Part shown: piece by piece, positions 1 to 11,900 of the stretch | Layout: every line of letters starts with the position of its first letter | Position numbering within the stretch: the first letter of the stretch is position 1 | Notes under the pieces: generated by a model | The model's input: only the letters and a program-made list of their open reading frames with translations | Database searches by the model: none | Told to the model about the DNA's origin: nothing | Made by a program: the position numbers and the translations under genes | NCBI GenBank assembly: GCA_932294295.1 | Contig: OW028585.1 | Span: forward strand, 29,744,720 to 29,808,719 | Origin: Alitta virens | Lineage: Eukaryota > Annelida > Polychaeta > Phyllodocida > Nereididae | Reading direction: 5' to 3' | Length of the DNA stretch: 64,000 nucleotides

Positions 1-92
1 TGCATTTTTCGTCTGCATTTTAGTGATACTGATAAGGCATGTTATGCCATGAATACTCATTTTTATTAGATATGCTGTTTATATGATATTAC

Positions 93-3000
93 CTCAAAAT
101 TCTCCTTAATCCTGGCTGGATTAGTGCTCTTTGGGATAATGACAATATTCCTCTGGCTTAACCATCTCAAAACTATCTGTGCTCGTGATTTCTTGTATTT
201 GTTTGACAAAGTTATGAGGTGCTGGTCTTCCAGAAGAGTTGGTTCATCAGGACTTGCCCTATAGGAAAAAATGCAACAATCTGTAGTGCTAAATTGACCT
301 GTGTAAATGAAATTGATTCTTGTCTATTCGGAAATCTTAGTGTACATGAATTACAAGGACTAAAGACCTTGCAGAAGAAAAGCAATGGAAAGCCACCATC
401 TTACAGTGTTCATGGTTTGCAAAATAAACAGATGCAGATATATTTATTTGTCACATATGTAGATATCAGGGGCATCGATTCAAGGGGGGGGGGAGATATA
501 TACCCCCTACTTCTGGGAAGATGGGGAGGGATGGTCAATGCAATAAGATTTGAGCTTTGTTAAAACAGTTTTATATTGCATTTCAGAACAAGTTTATAAA
601 ATAGCTTGGCATCCACCAAAACTTTACCTCTTGACAAGTGTCTGCATGTTATTGCCACTACTTGTACTAGCAACGCAAAGCCGCGTTTGATAGACAAGTA
701 GGCCTGCATTCCACCCCCCCCCCCCCCTTCACCCATCAAGAGAAATCAATGGCCCTGGTAGATACACATCTGGTTTCTAAAATTTTGGCTCCTTATTTCA
801 CATTTGCACACATTTAAATTTCTGCAGCATTTACCTAAGAATTGCGTTGGGCACAAACATTTTTTAAATCTTTGTGTTTGCATACGTGGCACTCTTTAGT
901 CTTCAGCCTCCGGGAAAAATTACATAGCATGTGCAGTTGGAATAAGAATTATTCAACACCCATGGAATTTGAAGGAAAATGTGCCAACTATAACATAAAT
1001 GACATGCAATCATCACAATTTTTGATGATGTGATAATGTGTCATGTTTTGCAAATTCTACTGCTGTTTTGCAACATGTGTGTAATGTTACATAACCTTTG
1101 CACATGTGAACTCCATTTTTGGGGTATTGGGTTGCTATGGTCTGTGGGGCCATTGCTGTTGTTGAATCTAGCTTTCTTTTAATCCAGACAATCTTGTCTT
1201 GTCATCACCTGGTTATTTATGATGAAAATATTGCAATATCATTGGCGCTTTTACAATTCAAGCGACTGTAACACAGAATAAAATTTCATGAAAATGGGCC
1301 ATTTTTTCGCCTTCTCTGAATAGATAGTATTATTTAAGTGTATGTTTGGAAACTTTCACTTTTGATTTTTTAATTGACAAAGCAATAAGCAAAATAATTT
1401 TGAAGTACAAGAACCAAAGTTTGACATTTCAAGAATAATATGTAGTTTTGATGTATTTTCACCAAATGTTCTGTTACTACTGAAGTCCCTCAACTTTTTC
1501 ACAAAAATTGCAAAAGAAATTCACCAGCCAGCTACTATTTCATGATTTCTGGCTAAAATGTTTGCCAGGATGAATTTCATAAAAATTCAGAGGAAATCTG
1601 CTAAAAATCGTGTAATTTGAACAAATTATTAAATATATCAAAACTCTACCCTAAAATATGAATATATAAGACTTTGTATGTGCATTGGTCATGTATTAAT
1701 GCAAAACAGATGAAAAACAGCTTTAAAATTTGCAAAATATCATGAATGGTCACTTCTAAGAAAAAATATATGATAGCATGTGTCATTTTTGTCCTGTGCA
1801 GAATTATAGTTGACATATTTTGATCCAAAATTCCAGGGGGTTGAATAATTCTGCTTCCAACTGTATTTAACGAGTGTGACACACTCTTATTACTATTATT
1901 GTCTTAATACATTTTCTCATAAACCACAGCCTGGGCTTCCAATTCACAGCTGTATTTAAGAAGTGAACGACGAAGTGAACGACAAATTCTGTTAGATCTT
2001 GTCCAGATCTGTACATTTTGGTTTTAACCATTTTGTACTCAAATAAAGGCCCTCCTTTTTATTCTTTGGGAGGCCACTTGTATAGGCATTTATTTGAGGT
2101 GGGCTTCTATTCAAGGTATCTTCTATTATGTTAGTGGCAATGAAGGGCACAAAAATTGCAAAAGAAATTCTCCGATTTTACCTGCTTTGAGGGAGGCTTA
2201 AATTTATTTAGTTATTTTTTTTTTTTTTGGGAAGGCAGCTTCTATTCCAGGTGGGCCTCTTTTTGAGAGGGTTGTTTATTCGAGTAAACGCGGTCTTTGC
2301 ATGCGATAAAACTAGTCAGATGGACACTACTAGTCACTAAGGGCCCACTCACACTGACCCCTGGTGTGATATTACATCAGGACAACTAACACACATTGCC
2401 AGGAAATAGGTAACATAACTGTTAAACAGTAAATGCATCATGTTAACTACAGTGTGATTACATTCAACTCTCAAAGACTGCCCTCAACTCAGAAAAAAAA
2501 TGGTAATGTGACTCGTGCACAAATTGCTATCATGAGGATTGTGTCCACATTTTGTTCAAGATTCTCGAACATCATGGCCAACGTTATGAAGAGCTTGGTT
2601 GATTCACCACTTTTGAGGTCATCTTGTAACAACGAAGCAAAAAATTAAAATTAATCATTTGTCAAATGAAACACCTTGTAAGCTTTCTGTAGGTTTTAAC
2701 AGATCAAGACCTGAGAAGGCCGAGAAGTAGACCTCCACAAAAAGCTATTTTTGGTGTTGCCTATCATATCCATGCCCTTGCTATATATTTGCTTCATTTG
2801 CCACTGCGCTTCGACCTGTTCATGTATGATATATTACCCTTGGCCATAATGCTGAGGTATTAATGTATTATATATATTAACCAATGCATTTACCATGGTC
2901 TGTCGGCAGAACCCAGAGGACTGTATGCCGTAACGCTAATGCCCTTGGATTGACAGAAGTTGACAAGTTGTTTGTTAGCAAAATAAGGATGAACTTCGAC

Positions 3001-6000
3001 CTGAAAGAAGTAAAGTTGCTGTAGTTATATACAGTATAAACTTACTACATGTATTAAGACTTTTTCAATGAAGCTAAAGGTAAGACTTCACTAAGTTTAT
3101 ATTTTGTTAGTTTGAATGATTAAATGAGACTACATTAAAAACTATAATATTCTGATATGTCACTATGATGTGTTTAATTGTTGTATATATCAGACTGTTA
3201 GTAAGTGAATGAGCTGACTGCAGCCATTTTATTTTCAGCCAATTTCATAGATTTGGAAACAATATTTCAGATAATGTCATGTGAATCCAGGATGTCCAGT
3301 GGCTGAGTGACAGAAATAGCTGATGAAAATCCTGGATCCGCATGACATTGTCTGGAGTTTTGTTTACAAGTCTATGAAATGGTCTGTAAAGTTTATTACC
3401 TGATTAGTAGCTGGTTTGATGGTAGCGTTGTCCAAAATATGTTGTATCTGCTCGGTGTTGAAGTTGGAAATTCCAATGTGTTTGACTAGACCTTCTTCAA
3501 CTAACTTCTCCATTGCCTTTTTTATTAAACATAAATGACATTTAAAAAGATTTCCATGACAATTAGGGACATTCCAACTATTCATTGAGAGGACTATGTA
3601 TTATTTATTGCATTATATAATCACAAATATTTTTAGTGCAGTAGAATTCAGTCAGAATGGTGTTTTTATTTAAATTATTGTATATAGCTGACCATGGTTT
3701 AAGCAGAGAGACTATGACCAAACAATATGCATTAAAGAATGTTGATGAAAACAGAGGTTATTAAATGGCTAACCTAAATTGCACAGTACAACTTTATGAA
3801 AGTGGTTTGTCAGGAGCTAAACTTAGCTAGACCTCTCTATTGACCCTAGCTGCCTTGTGCTAAACTTGTCCATTTATTAGTATAGAAGCATACAGTGCTT
3901 GAGGACAATAGTAATTCCGCTAATTTCAGCTCCAAAATGACTTGCCACTTTTAAATAGTTGTACTGGATGAACTTTACTTGTAATAAACCCTTTTCATAT
4001 CAAACTGTACTTTTTAATGATAACCGGTTTTTCAAGTGTACCTTGTAAGTTTCTGTGGGATGAACATCTTCATAAATGAGGTTCCCTGCTTCATCTCTGG
4101 GAAAATTATCTTCTCCACTCTGCGTAAAATAAAAATAATATTGAACCACATTAGCCATATAATTATTACAATATCTCATTTCTAGGTTGTCATAGGACCA
4201 TGTATTACTTAGTGCATTTTATAATCACAAATATTTTGAGTCCCTGAGCATTCAGTAACAATGGTGTTTTTATTTAAAGTATTGTTTATAGCTGACCATG
4301 CTTTAAGCAGAGAAACAATGACCAAACAATGTGCATCAAAAAATTTTAATGGAAGGCATTTAAGTAAAAATAAATACATAAAAAACTACGTGAAAATGTT
4401 ATTTATTAGTCCTGAAACATGAACATCTAGGACCCAATTTAGTGGTAATGTTCCATAGGTCCATATCTCTGTGGTTTCTGAGGCTTATAACTAAATGCAA
4501 CAAAATATAACACAAGGAAATTAATAAGATACACAACTCACCTTCAAAGATATTGGCCAGTGCATGAGATATAAATCCAGATATTTCAACTTCAGTAGTT
4601 CTAGGCTTTGTACTACATTTTTTCTCACATCTTCTGGAGCATGGTGAGTATTCCATAACTGATATATTGAATATTAAGGAGAAAAAAAACAACATCCAAA
4701 TTACAATTTCTAGAAACCAGATGATGTCATTCTATGTTCCAATAATTCATGCAAGACTTGTGTGATTTGTTGCATGTCTGTCTCCAAACGAAAGATAGCA
4801 TCACCAAAGGTCAATGATGAGGTCAATGATGAGGTCAATGAGTACAAATGGACCACTGGTGACATCATCAATAGTTTGGAGACAGGCTGGCAACAAACGA
4901 CATGTGACTTACATGTCCTAAAAAAAAAGGCCTTCAAGTGAAAATTAATCATGTAACTATATAGTGACTAGTTTCTATTCAAAGACTGTGCTTAATATCT
5001 GATTGTTTTTATCCTAAATTTAGTGATTTGGGTTTCTGTCAGAATACCTAATACTCACTTTGCTGACTACAAAGAGATCCTCACGTTTGACGACTTCTTG
5101 AGAAATTTTCTCGGCTATAGCTGACCCGACTTCTGCCTCATTTCCATATGCAAATGCACAGTCGATATGGCGATAACCAATGTCAATGGCTGTCTTCACT
5201 GCTGTTTCTACTTCGCCTGGCTTGGACTGTTAAAAAATTTAAATATTATCATCTAGTCAGACCAATAATTATTCAGTTGGCTTTGACATTGATAGATAAA
5301 TATAAAACATCCAGGTGAGCATCAAGAAGCTTATAGAGCCACCAACAAAAGACCGTGTAAGTAATGTCATCAAAGGTCCAATAAATGAGGTCACCAAGTG
5401 CAATTGGACCTTTTGGTGATGTACTATTTGGAGACAGGGATACACTTTTGCCTCATGACCTCTCTTTGTACTCAGGCATAAGTACATGTATTGTGACCTC
5501 ATGAGTAGACAATGGCCAATGTGAGGTCGCAGAGTGCAAGAACAATGATGCAATTAAAATGAGGTCAATTTCGTAATGGTTGCACAGGATCTGTTGCATT
5601 TGCACTAAACAACTTGCAAAGTTTGTCAATGAAAATGGCCCTGGTGGCAGTCATTCCCAAATTGCTAGAAGCTGAAGTTTTAGTCAGAGTTACTGAAATT
5701 CATCTTGCTCTGGTTCCAAGATAAGCCACTGGTACAGTGCCCGACGTCTGAGTTGTGGCCGATACCAGAGTTGTGGCTGACACCGGAGTTGTGGATGCAA
5801 ACAGTGACGTTCAGGGGCAGATCCAGAACATTCTGGCAGACAGGTTTTAGAATATATTGATATCTATCACCCTGCATGTTCAGAATGTTTGGATTCGCCC
5901 CTGGACATCAGAATTAAAGGCCACAACTCCGTACCGGTGATGGCACAACTTTGCCATTTGGGCACTCTATTGGTCTTCTGCAGGGCGGGGGCCTAGCTCA

Positions 6001-7588
6001 GAGGTAGCGCTCTGGGCTTCCAACCGCTGGGTCCCGGGTTCGATTCCCGGTCGAGCCTAAGTTGGATGGCTGTTTCATCCTTCGTCTCATTGCCATGGTC
6101 TCTGCCTGTCTTAATTAGCCCAATTGGTGCAGAAATACAGGACGTAAAGCCCTAATCACCCACCCACCCCATTGGCCTTCTGCAAATGTCTTGCAACATA
6201 AAGTTTTTTTATTGTGGCAATGCAGGTCTCTTAATTTTTGGATTTCTCCGAATTTCATTCCCTATCAGATTTGGTGGATAAACCCAAATTCTAATATTTG
6301 AATGTTGGAAGCCAGTGGAATTTATTGCCACCCATTGTTGCCAAGTGTTCGATAGTGACGGTTACATGTCTTCACATCTGGCTTATCTCACCATTATAAA
6401 AGTTTTATCAGTGGCAACGATGGAAAGTATAGAAGTTATCTATGGTATTAAATCTTACATCCCTATTAAATTTATTTATGGTCATAATCATAGATTAATT
6501 GTTTCACTCTTCTTTTTTTGGAAATGAATGATTTCCCCCATATTCTTATCAAAAATAATATCCATATGTAACCATTGATTTTAATATTGAACAAAATAAT
6601 ACTAGAGATCAAATCATTTGATATATCATAAGGCAACTCTAGTGAAATGTCTGAATAGATTTCATTGTGATTGAATATAATCTTCCATATATAAGGACAA
6701 ATTTATATGCATACTTATCATATATTTTGTGCGGCACATATGTTAGTGATTTACAAATGAAATGAGGTTAAAATGCATTTGGTTTATTGATTAAGTAGCC
6801 GCCTGTAGTGATTTTGTTGTACTCAATAAATGTTGTTTTGCTGAGCTGAATAAAAGATTATAACTGAAATGCTTATCTGATGTTATATATCTAGGTTATC
6901 TAGGTCATAGTACTTTCACTTTTTATATTTTGACATTTGTTTCCTTCTTTTTTGCATAATAATGGAAAATCTGGAAAAAATGCTGTACAATATGTTGCTT
7001 CCTTCATATTCCTTAGCATCCCATACTTTGCAATGACAGCCATAAATGTTGTAGAATTCACATGATTCATGTGCATACAATTGGTAAATATTTTATCATA
7101 TTGCCATATTCAACTCAGTGAACAGATTTTGTTTATAATTACATATCAATGTAGTTTTCAAGTTACAGGAACTGTGGCAAAATACCAGGTTGGCCAAACA
7201 TTTGCCCGATGCTGGTCCAACTTAGGGGACCCTTTGTACGATGTTAAACCAATGTGACACTTAATCTGCTATGTATTCATAAGTTTTTAATGACCCCTTT
7301 AATATGCTTAGGTTGACATATTGTTGAACATAATAAGCCTTTTAACGTTGATATGCATGGCAACGTCCTAAGGTGGTGCAAAATGTTTTTCTGAACCCTG
7401 TGTAGTTGTATCAGCTGAGCACAGTAAATGGGACATCAACAATCTTTCAATGACTTCACTACATCTTACAGGGGCCAAAGCTTCAATCGATGGACGATTA
7501 CAATAATAAATGTACATACCTTCCATGTACCTAATCCAATCATAGGCATATGCATACCCCTGCCAATAGGAATAGCTGGTTTAGCCAT
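93..7588 (-). CDS. Aldo-keto reductase gene A (exons 1-7; 3' end off window)
   Basis: NADPH-dependent aldo-keto reductase (AKR superfamily, TIM-barrel, normally cytosolic); substrate not predictable. Minus-strand exons read from the sequence: 7520-7588, 5059-5226, 4542-4658, 4042-4119, 3400-3516, 2894-3000, 93-258. All have AG/GT borders and phases that join without a break: phase 0 through exon 5, then a split Trp codon between exons 6 and 7. Visible signatures are GLGTWK (exon 1), [46 protein letters not shown] and [15 protein letters not shown]. The catalytic tetrad is present at about D45, Y50, K79 and H112, the usual AKR1 positions shifted by two. About 274 of an expected ~323 residues are in view; exons 8-9 lie beyond base 1. 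The chosen start gives the standard AKR N terminus; an in-frame ATG 27 codons upstream (7669) follows a TAA directly. The closest relative in the window is AKR-B. No disabling mutation seen. Confidence 0.93.
467..757. mobile_element. hAT-like non-autonomous element, AKR-A copy
   Basis: Element of about 290 bp beginning caggggcatcgatt and ending in the imperfect inverse (tcaatggccctg). It is flanked by gtagatat on the left and gtagatac on the right, an 8-bp direct repeat with one mismatch, as expected for hAT target-site duplications. It carries a G-run near one end (485-493) and a C-run near the other (713-728). No ORF for a transposase. A copy sits at the equivalent place in AKR-B (61992-62392), so insertion preceded the gene duplication. 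A truncated relative is in each palindrome arm. Confidence 0.65.
934..1863. mobile_element. Tc1/mariner-like MITE, copy 1
   Basis: A ~930-bp element with inverted ends: the left end cagttggaataagaattatt matches the complement of the right end aataattctgcttccaactg. Its interior matches the element at 9722-10609 in the opposite orientation. No transposase ORF, so non-autonomous. The left flank is tg rather than ta, suggesting decay. AKR-B lacks it at the homologous intron position, so it inserted after the AKR duplication. Confidence 0.7.
5647..5745 (-). pseudogene. Acetyltransferase exon 3/intron 3 fragment
   Basis: On the minus strand this stretch resembles the end of exon 3 and start of intron 3 of the acetyltransferase gene (compare 13735-13830 and the right-arm copy 51665-51760). 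The shared run reads ggcagtcattc, then gctgaagttttagtcagag, then aaattcatctt.ctctggttcc, with indels and scattered substitutions. By eye, roughly four fifths of positions agree. It breaks off inside the exon and has no open frame worth translating. It is an older, decayed third copy of the segment, in an AKR intron. Confidence 0.65.
5812..5903. mobile_element. Short hAT-like MITE
   Basis: A 92-bp element with terminal inverted repeats of about 23 bp: caggggcagatccagaacat at the left, and the complement of the right end reads caggggcgaatccaaacatt. Starting with CAGGGGC is common among hAT-type MITEs. No clear 8-bp target duplication is visible, so the superfamily call is tentative. Confidence 0.6.
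5988..6165 (+). mobile_element. tRNA-derived SINE sharing a body with the local LINE
   Basis: A tRNA-like head (about 5988-6058) has an A-box-like tagctcagaggtagc and a B box ggttcgattcc, with a T-arm stem that folds. The acceptor stem does not pair (five of seven positions fail), so it is not a working tRNA gene. Bases 6082-6149 then match the first 68 bases of the non-LTR element at 61377-61310 with three mismatches. The SINE ends cctaatcacccaccc, resembling that LINE's 3' tail. Confidence 0.75.
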
Positions 7589-7856
7589 GATGCTGTGAAG
7601 TCTAATAATCCCAATAGATTTGAAGTTTAACAGCTGGTGTACACTAGCTAACCTTTGGATGTGCACCATTTAATGATGTTTAACCATTGACCAGACTGAG
7701 ACCATGAACGTGTTATCTATGTGTTTGGATATAACCTTTGGCCAGTGACTTTGCCCATTTGATTGTGTGACCTTGAGGTTTGAATTGAGTTCAGACGTGT
7801 GTCTCCCTTTATTAAGTTGACCCATGGTTCTTAGTGAATGACATTGTTTTCTGAGG

Positions 7857-7980
7857 TCTTATTTTAATAGTGATGTTATAATTATGAATGACTTTTTTTT
7901 TTTAAGGTTTTATTTTAATAGTGATGTTATAATTATGAATGACATTGTATTTGTAAGGTTTTATTTTAATAGTGATGTAA
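7857..7980. repeat. Three-unit tandem repeat upstream of AKR-A
   Basis: The unit ttttattttaatagtgatgt followed by an attatgaatgac segment occurs about three times in a row. The palindrome-arm relative of this region (around 26250 and 39200) lacks the expansion. Confidence 0.7.
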
Positions 7981-8436
7981 TGACTAATGTAGCCATTGCA
8001 TGTCTCAACAAGAGTGTGATTAAAAATTTTATCATAAATGCTTCAATGATAAAAAAAAAAAATGAATGTGTTCACGTTTAGGTTAAAAAAAACCTTTAAG
8101 TAATCTACTACTTTACATGACATTTGACATGTTGCCCCAAAATGACAAAAAAGATATGTTTGTTTGTTCTGTTATTAGCCGTGAAATGAGCACAATCTCT
8201 TTGCAGTAAAGAGGTAACTCAATTTAAGGTAAGTAAATTCACCCTCAGAGCAAAAAATTGATAAATAAATAAAATAATAGTGATTAAAAAAAACCCCCAA
8301 AAAAAATGACAACTGGTTAGCAACAAATCGATTATGAAGAGTCAAGTAGTATTGAGGGTACATTCGTATTCTCAATAGGGGTCAATTCTATTAGTTTGTT
8401 AAAGTTAGGAGAGTCATTTTTTGACACAATTAGATA

Positions 8437-8747
8437 CAGTAAAATGGCAACAAAACAGTTAAGTCTCAAAATGAGTAGTCTAAGTCCCATTAATCGAATG
8501 GATTGGAAGGGGACTCTGACATCATGGGTGGCACTTCAGTAGCAATAGATATTTATCTAGGAGGTGTCCCCCTTGTTACATATATATGTCATGTTCATGC
8601 ACCATGTGTCGTAATATCTGTACAACTGTATGCATATATATGTAATATGAATAAAACGATTCTGAGTTCTGAGTTCCATTAACAGCTGTTAATCTTCAGT
8701 AAAATGGCAACAATACAGTTAAGTCTCAAAATGAGTAGTCTAAATCC
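8437..8747. repeat. 51-bp direct repeat flanking a 209-bp insertion
   Basis: 8437-8487 and 8697-8747 are near-identical (cagtaaaatggcaaca onward, about two mismatches). Between them lies a ~209-bp segment ending in an ataaaa signal and a short repeated tail (gattctgagttctgagttc), like a LINE 3' end. The repeats are long for an ordinary target-site duplication. Confidence 0.65.
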
Positions 8748-8909
8748 AGCAGTTGCACCAAAGTGTTTGGTCTAGTCTAGGGTTATCAAGATGTATGGTC
8801 TATTGTACATTCTTATAAGAAAACAAAAGTAGGTCAATATATATATATATATTACATTACACGCGTAACCTGAAAACTTCTGCTCTTTGGTCCCAGTTCC
8901 AGGCAGTTA

Positions 8910-11900
8910 ATGATTGTCATGACAGCTGCAAAAGACATGATTGTTAGAGAAGCTACTGAAAATGATTATGAAGCTGTCATGGCTATTGACCCAAACTATT
9001 TCCATGGTTTGGACTTGTTGCCTGACATGTATTTTAGGTTTTTGAGGGATCCAAAGAGGACTGGATTTGTTTTAGAGTTGGATGGCCAAGTGGTGAGTAA
9101 CAGTTGTTGTTTTTTTATGTCCTCAAGGGTAGAGATAATGTCTCAATGTCAATATCTCAATGATCCTGGGTCTGCCAGCTTATTTGACTAGCTGTAAGAG
9201 GCAGTTATAATGATGAGATGATAAGGCTTGGAGTCCACACCTGCTACTAAGTCTGCCAGCTTATAGATGACTATGACTAGCTGTAAGTGGCAGTTATAAT
9301 GATGAGATAATAAGGCTTGGAGTTCACACCATGTTAAACATTTCATTTTTTTTTCGATTGTCTGAACTAAGTAATTGAAAGGATTTAATTATTTAATTAA
9401 AGGTAACATTTATGTGGAAGTGGTGTTGTGTACATTGTGACATCATCACAATTGTTACATAAATAGAGTGTATCAGAGAAATTTGTTATATGTGGCATCA
9501 GCAAAATTTGCCACCCCCTAAAAACTAACTTTTATGAGTGTATTTTTGTACATAAATACATGGCTAATGATGCACACAATTATCTGTTCAAATCAATTTT
9601 CTGGTTACAACTGTAAAAATGCATAATTTCGGGAGTTTTAAGGGTGGCAAATTTCTCTGATCATGACGAATTTCACTGATTCCAAGTGTAGTAGTAACAC
9701 CTTATTGGAGAATCCAATATACAGTTGGAAGCAGAATTATTCAACCCCTGGATTTTTGGATCAAAATATGTCAACTATAATTCTGCACAGGACAGAATGA
9801 CACATCCCATCATCTATATTTTCCAGGAAGTGACAATTCACTATATTTTGCAAATTTTAAAGTTTTTTTTTTTTTATCTGTTTTGCAATAATACATGACC
9901 AATGCACATACAAAGTCTCGTACATTCGTATTTTAGGGTAGGGTTGTGATTTAGTTAATATTTTCTTCATTGTGCAAGATTTTCAGCAGATTTTCTCTGA
10001 ATTACCTAAAATTCATCATGAAAAACATTTTAGCCAGAAATCATGAAATAGCAGCTGGCTGGTAAAAAAAGTCGAGGGACTTCAGTAGTCACATGACATT
10101 CGGTGAAAATACATCAAAATTACATATTATTCTTATAAAGGTCAAACTTTGGTTCTTGTACTTCAAAATAATTTTGCTTATTGCTTTGTCAATAAGAAAA
10201 TTAAAAGTGAAAGTTTCCAAACATACACTTAAATATTACTATCTATTCAGAGAAGGCAAAAAAGTGGTCCATTTTCATGAAATTGCATTCTGTGTTACAG
10301 TCACTTGAATTGTAAAAGTGCCAATGATATTGCAATATTTTCATCATAAATAACCAGGTGATGACAAGAAAGATTGTCTGGATTAAAAGAAAGCTAGATT
10401 CAACAACAGCAATGGCCCCACAGACCATAGCAACCCAATACCCCAAAAATGGCAGGTGTGGGAGTTCATAAGTGCACAGGTTATGTAACATTACATACAT
10501 GTTGCACACAGCAGTAAAATTAGCAAAACATGACATATTATCACATTCTTAAAAATTGTGATGATTGCATTTGTCATTTATGTGGGTTGAATAATTCTGA
10601 TTCCAACTGTAGCTTTTCTTCATCCAATAAAACTCTATATTCTACACCTAAAGTAATAGCCAATCAGCATGCACAGAGGGCATCCAGGACCAATAAATCC
10701 TGATATTGGTAGGCAATATTCACGCTGTACAAACACAACACCTAAAGGGTAGAGAAACACAGAATTAATCTGGTGTACCACATAATAAAACCGGAATTAC
10801 GAATTTAAACAACAAAAATTGCTGTTCCAAGCTTTATAAACCACATATCAACAAAAACGGAGTTGCATCAAATGAAAAACTATAATAGAAACATATCTGC
10901 ACTGTTTCAGTGATGGTAAGCACAATTGCGCAGTTGAACAGTGGTCCACGGCCGTTTTTGGCATTTTCACATCAACAGGCCAGTGCTCTGCCATGATTTT
11001 ACACAATTTAATGTAGATTTCACAGATGCAGTGCAGGGATGTTGCTGTTGTAGTTTACTGTTTGATAGAAATGGAAATATCCCAGCAGTTGTATATAATC
11101 ACCAATTTATTTGTTTGTTTATATATGTTATTCCTGCCCTGTTATGAGGTAAAACACCCAAAGTGACGTTCCTCTACCCTACAGGCGTCAAATGAAATTG
11201 ACCAATCACAACTCGCCGACTGTTTGAGTGGTGGCGCCACTGGTATGCAAGATTCTCAATTTGGCTGGGAACTGCCTAAGCGTAAACGCGATAGGCAGGT
11301 AGGCTATACCTATCCCGGATGGCTGATTGGCCAAGAACTGAATTTTCTGATTGGCTGTGCTATTTTTAGAATGGGGATCACGTTCCGGTCTAGGTCTTTC
11401 CAATGTTAAAGCGTAGAATGCGCACGCACGCTACCGGGAGGAATTCCTCCTGGCTAATGGCAGTCCCTACCTGCGTACTGTGTCAGCTAGTTGCAGCGGC
11501 CCAGCGAAGATTCTCAATCGGCGAGGCAAATGTCATGAAAAGCGTCGTCGCTGCACTACTTTGCAGTATTAATATGTAACAAAGAGGCTGCACTAAAAAA
11601 TATAATTTCGAATTCAAAACTTTTAAAAGTGATCTTTCATAACAGAGTGGTAATCCATCATTTAGTACAGTTCATACTGATTCTGTACATGTTTTCAGAT
11701 AAAAATTGACGAAATATTAAGTGTTTGGAAACCAAAATGAACATCTACTCATAGCCAATATGTGCAATATAATCATGTGTACTAGTCCATTACAATTCAT
11801 GACTAACATTTGGCTACTTAATATTATACTCTATAGTAAAGTTAAAGTTTCAATGTATCCTCTTAAAAATTTTCTTTTGAAATTCTTTTTTAAATATCAA

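Larger units (their letters stand above)
259..2893 (-). other. Intron between AKR-A exons 6 and 7
   Basis: No coding signal. It holds a hAT-like non-autonomous element (467-757), a Tc1-like MITE (934-1863), and a 2040-2300 stretch with short imperfect repeats of the type cttctattcaaggt. The first ~900 bases align with 61709-62460 in AKR-B, and 2860-2893 with 62800-62830, so the two introns are paralogous and have since gained different insertions. Confidence 0.6.
5227..7519 (-). other. Intron 1 of AKR-A
   Basis: Non-coding. Contents: a fragment resembling the acetyltransferase exon 3/intron 3 junction (5647-5745), a short hAT-like MITE (5812-5903), a tRNA-derived SINE (5988-6165), and from about 6770 to 7519 sequence that recurs beside the orphan AKR exon 1 in both palindrome arms (26594-27550 and its mirror). 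Around 5350-5420 and 5745-5795 are short imperfect repeats. Confidence 0.6.
7589..8909. promoter_or_regulatory. Shared upstream region between AKR-A and the acetyltransferase gene
   Basis: A 1.3-kb interval separates the start codons of two divergently transcribed genes, so promoters for both probably lie here. This is inferred from gene order, not from a recognised motif. A third of it resembles sequence upstream of the orphan AKR exons in the arms. Also present: a tandem repeat at 7857-7980 (three ~55-bp units with gttttattttaatagtgatg), a 51-bp direct repeat around an insertion (8437-8747), and an AT run (8838-8851). Confidence 0.4.

Noticed and set aside
5988..6060. Functional tRNA gene
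   Set aside because: A and B boxes and the T arm are good, but the acceptor stem fails at five of seven pairs and a SINE body follows directly.
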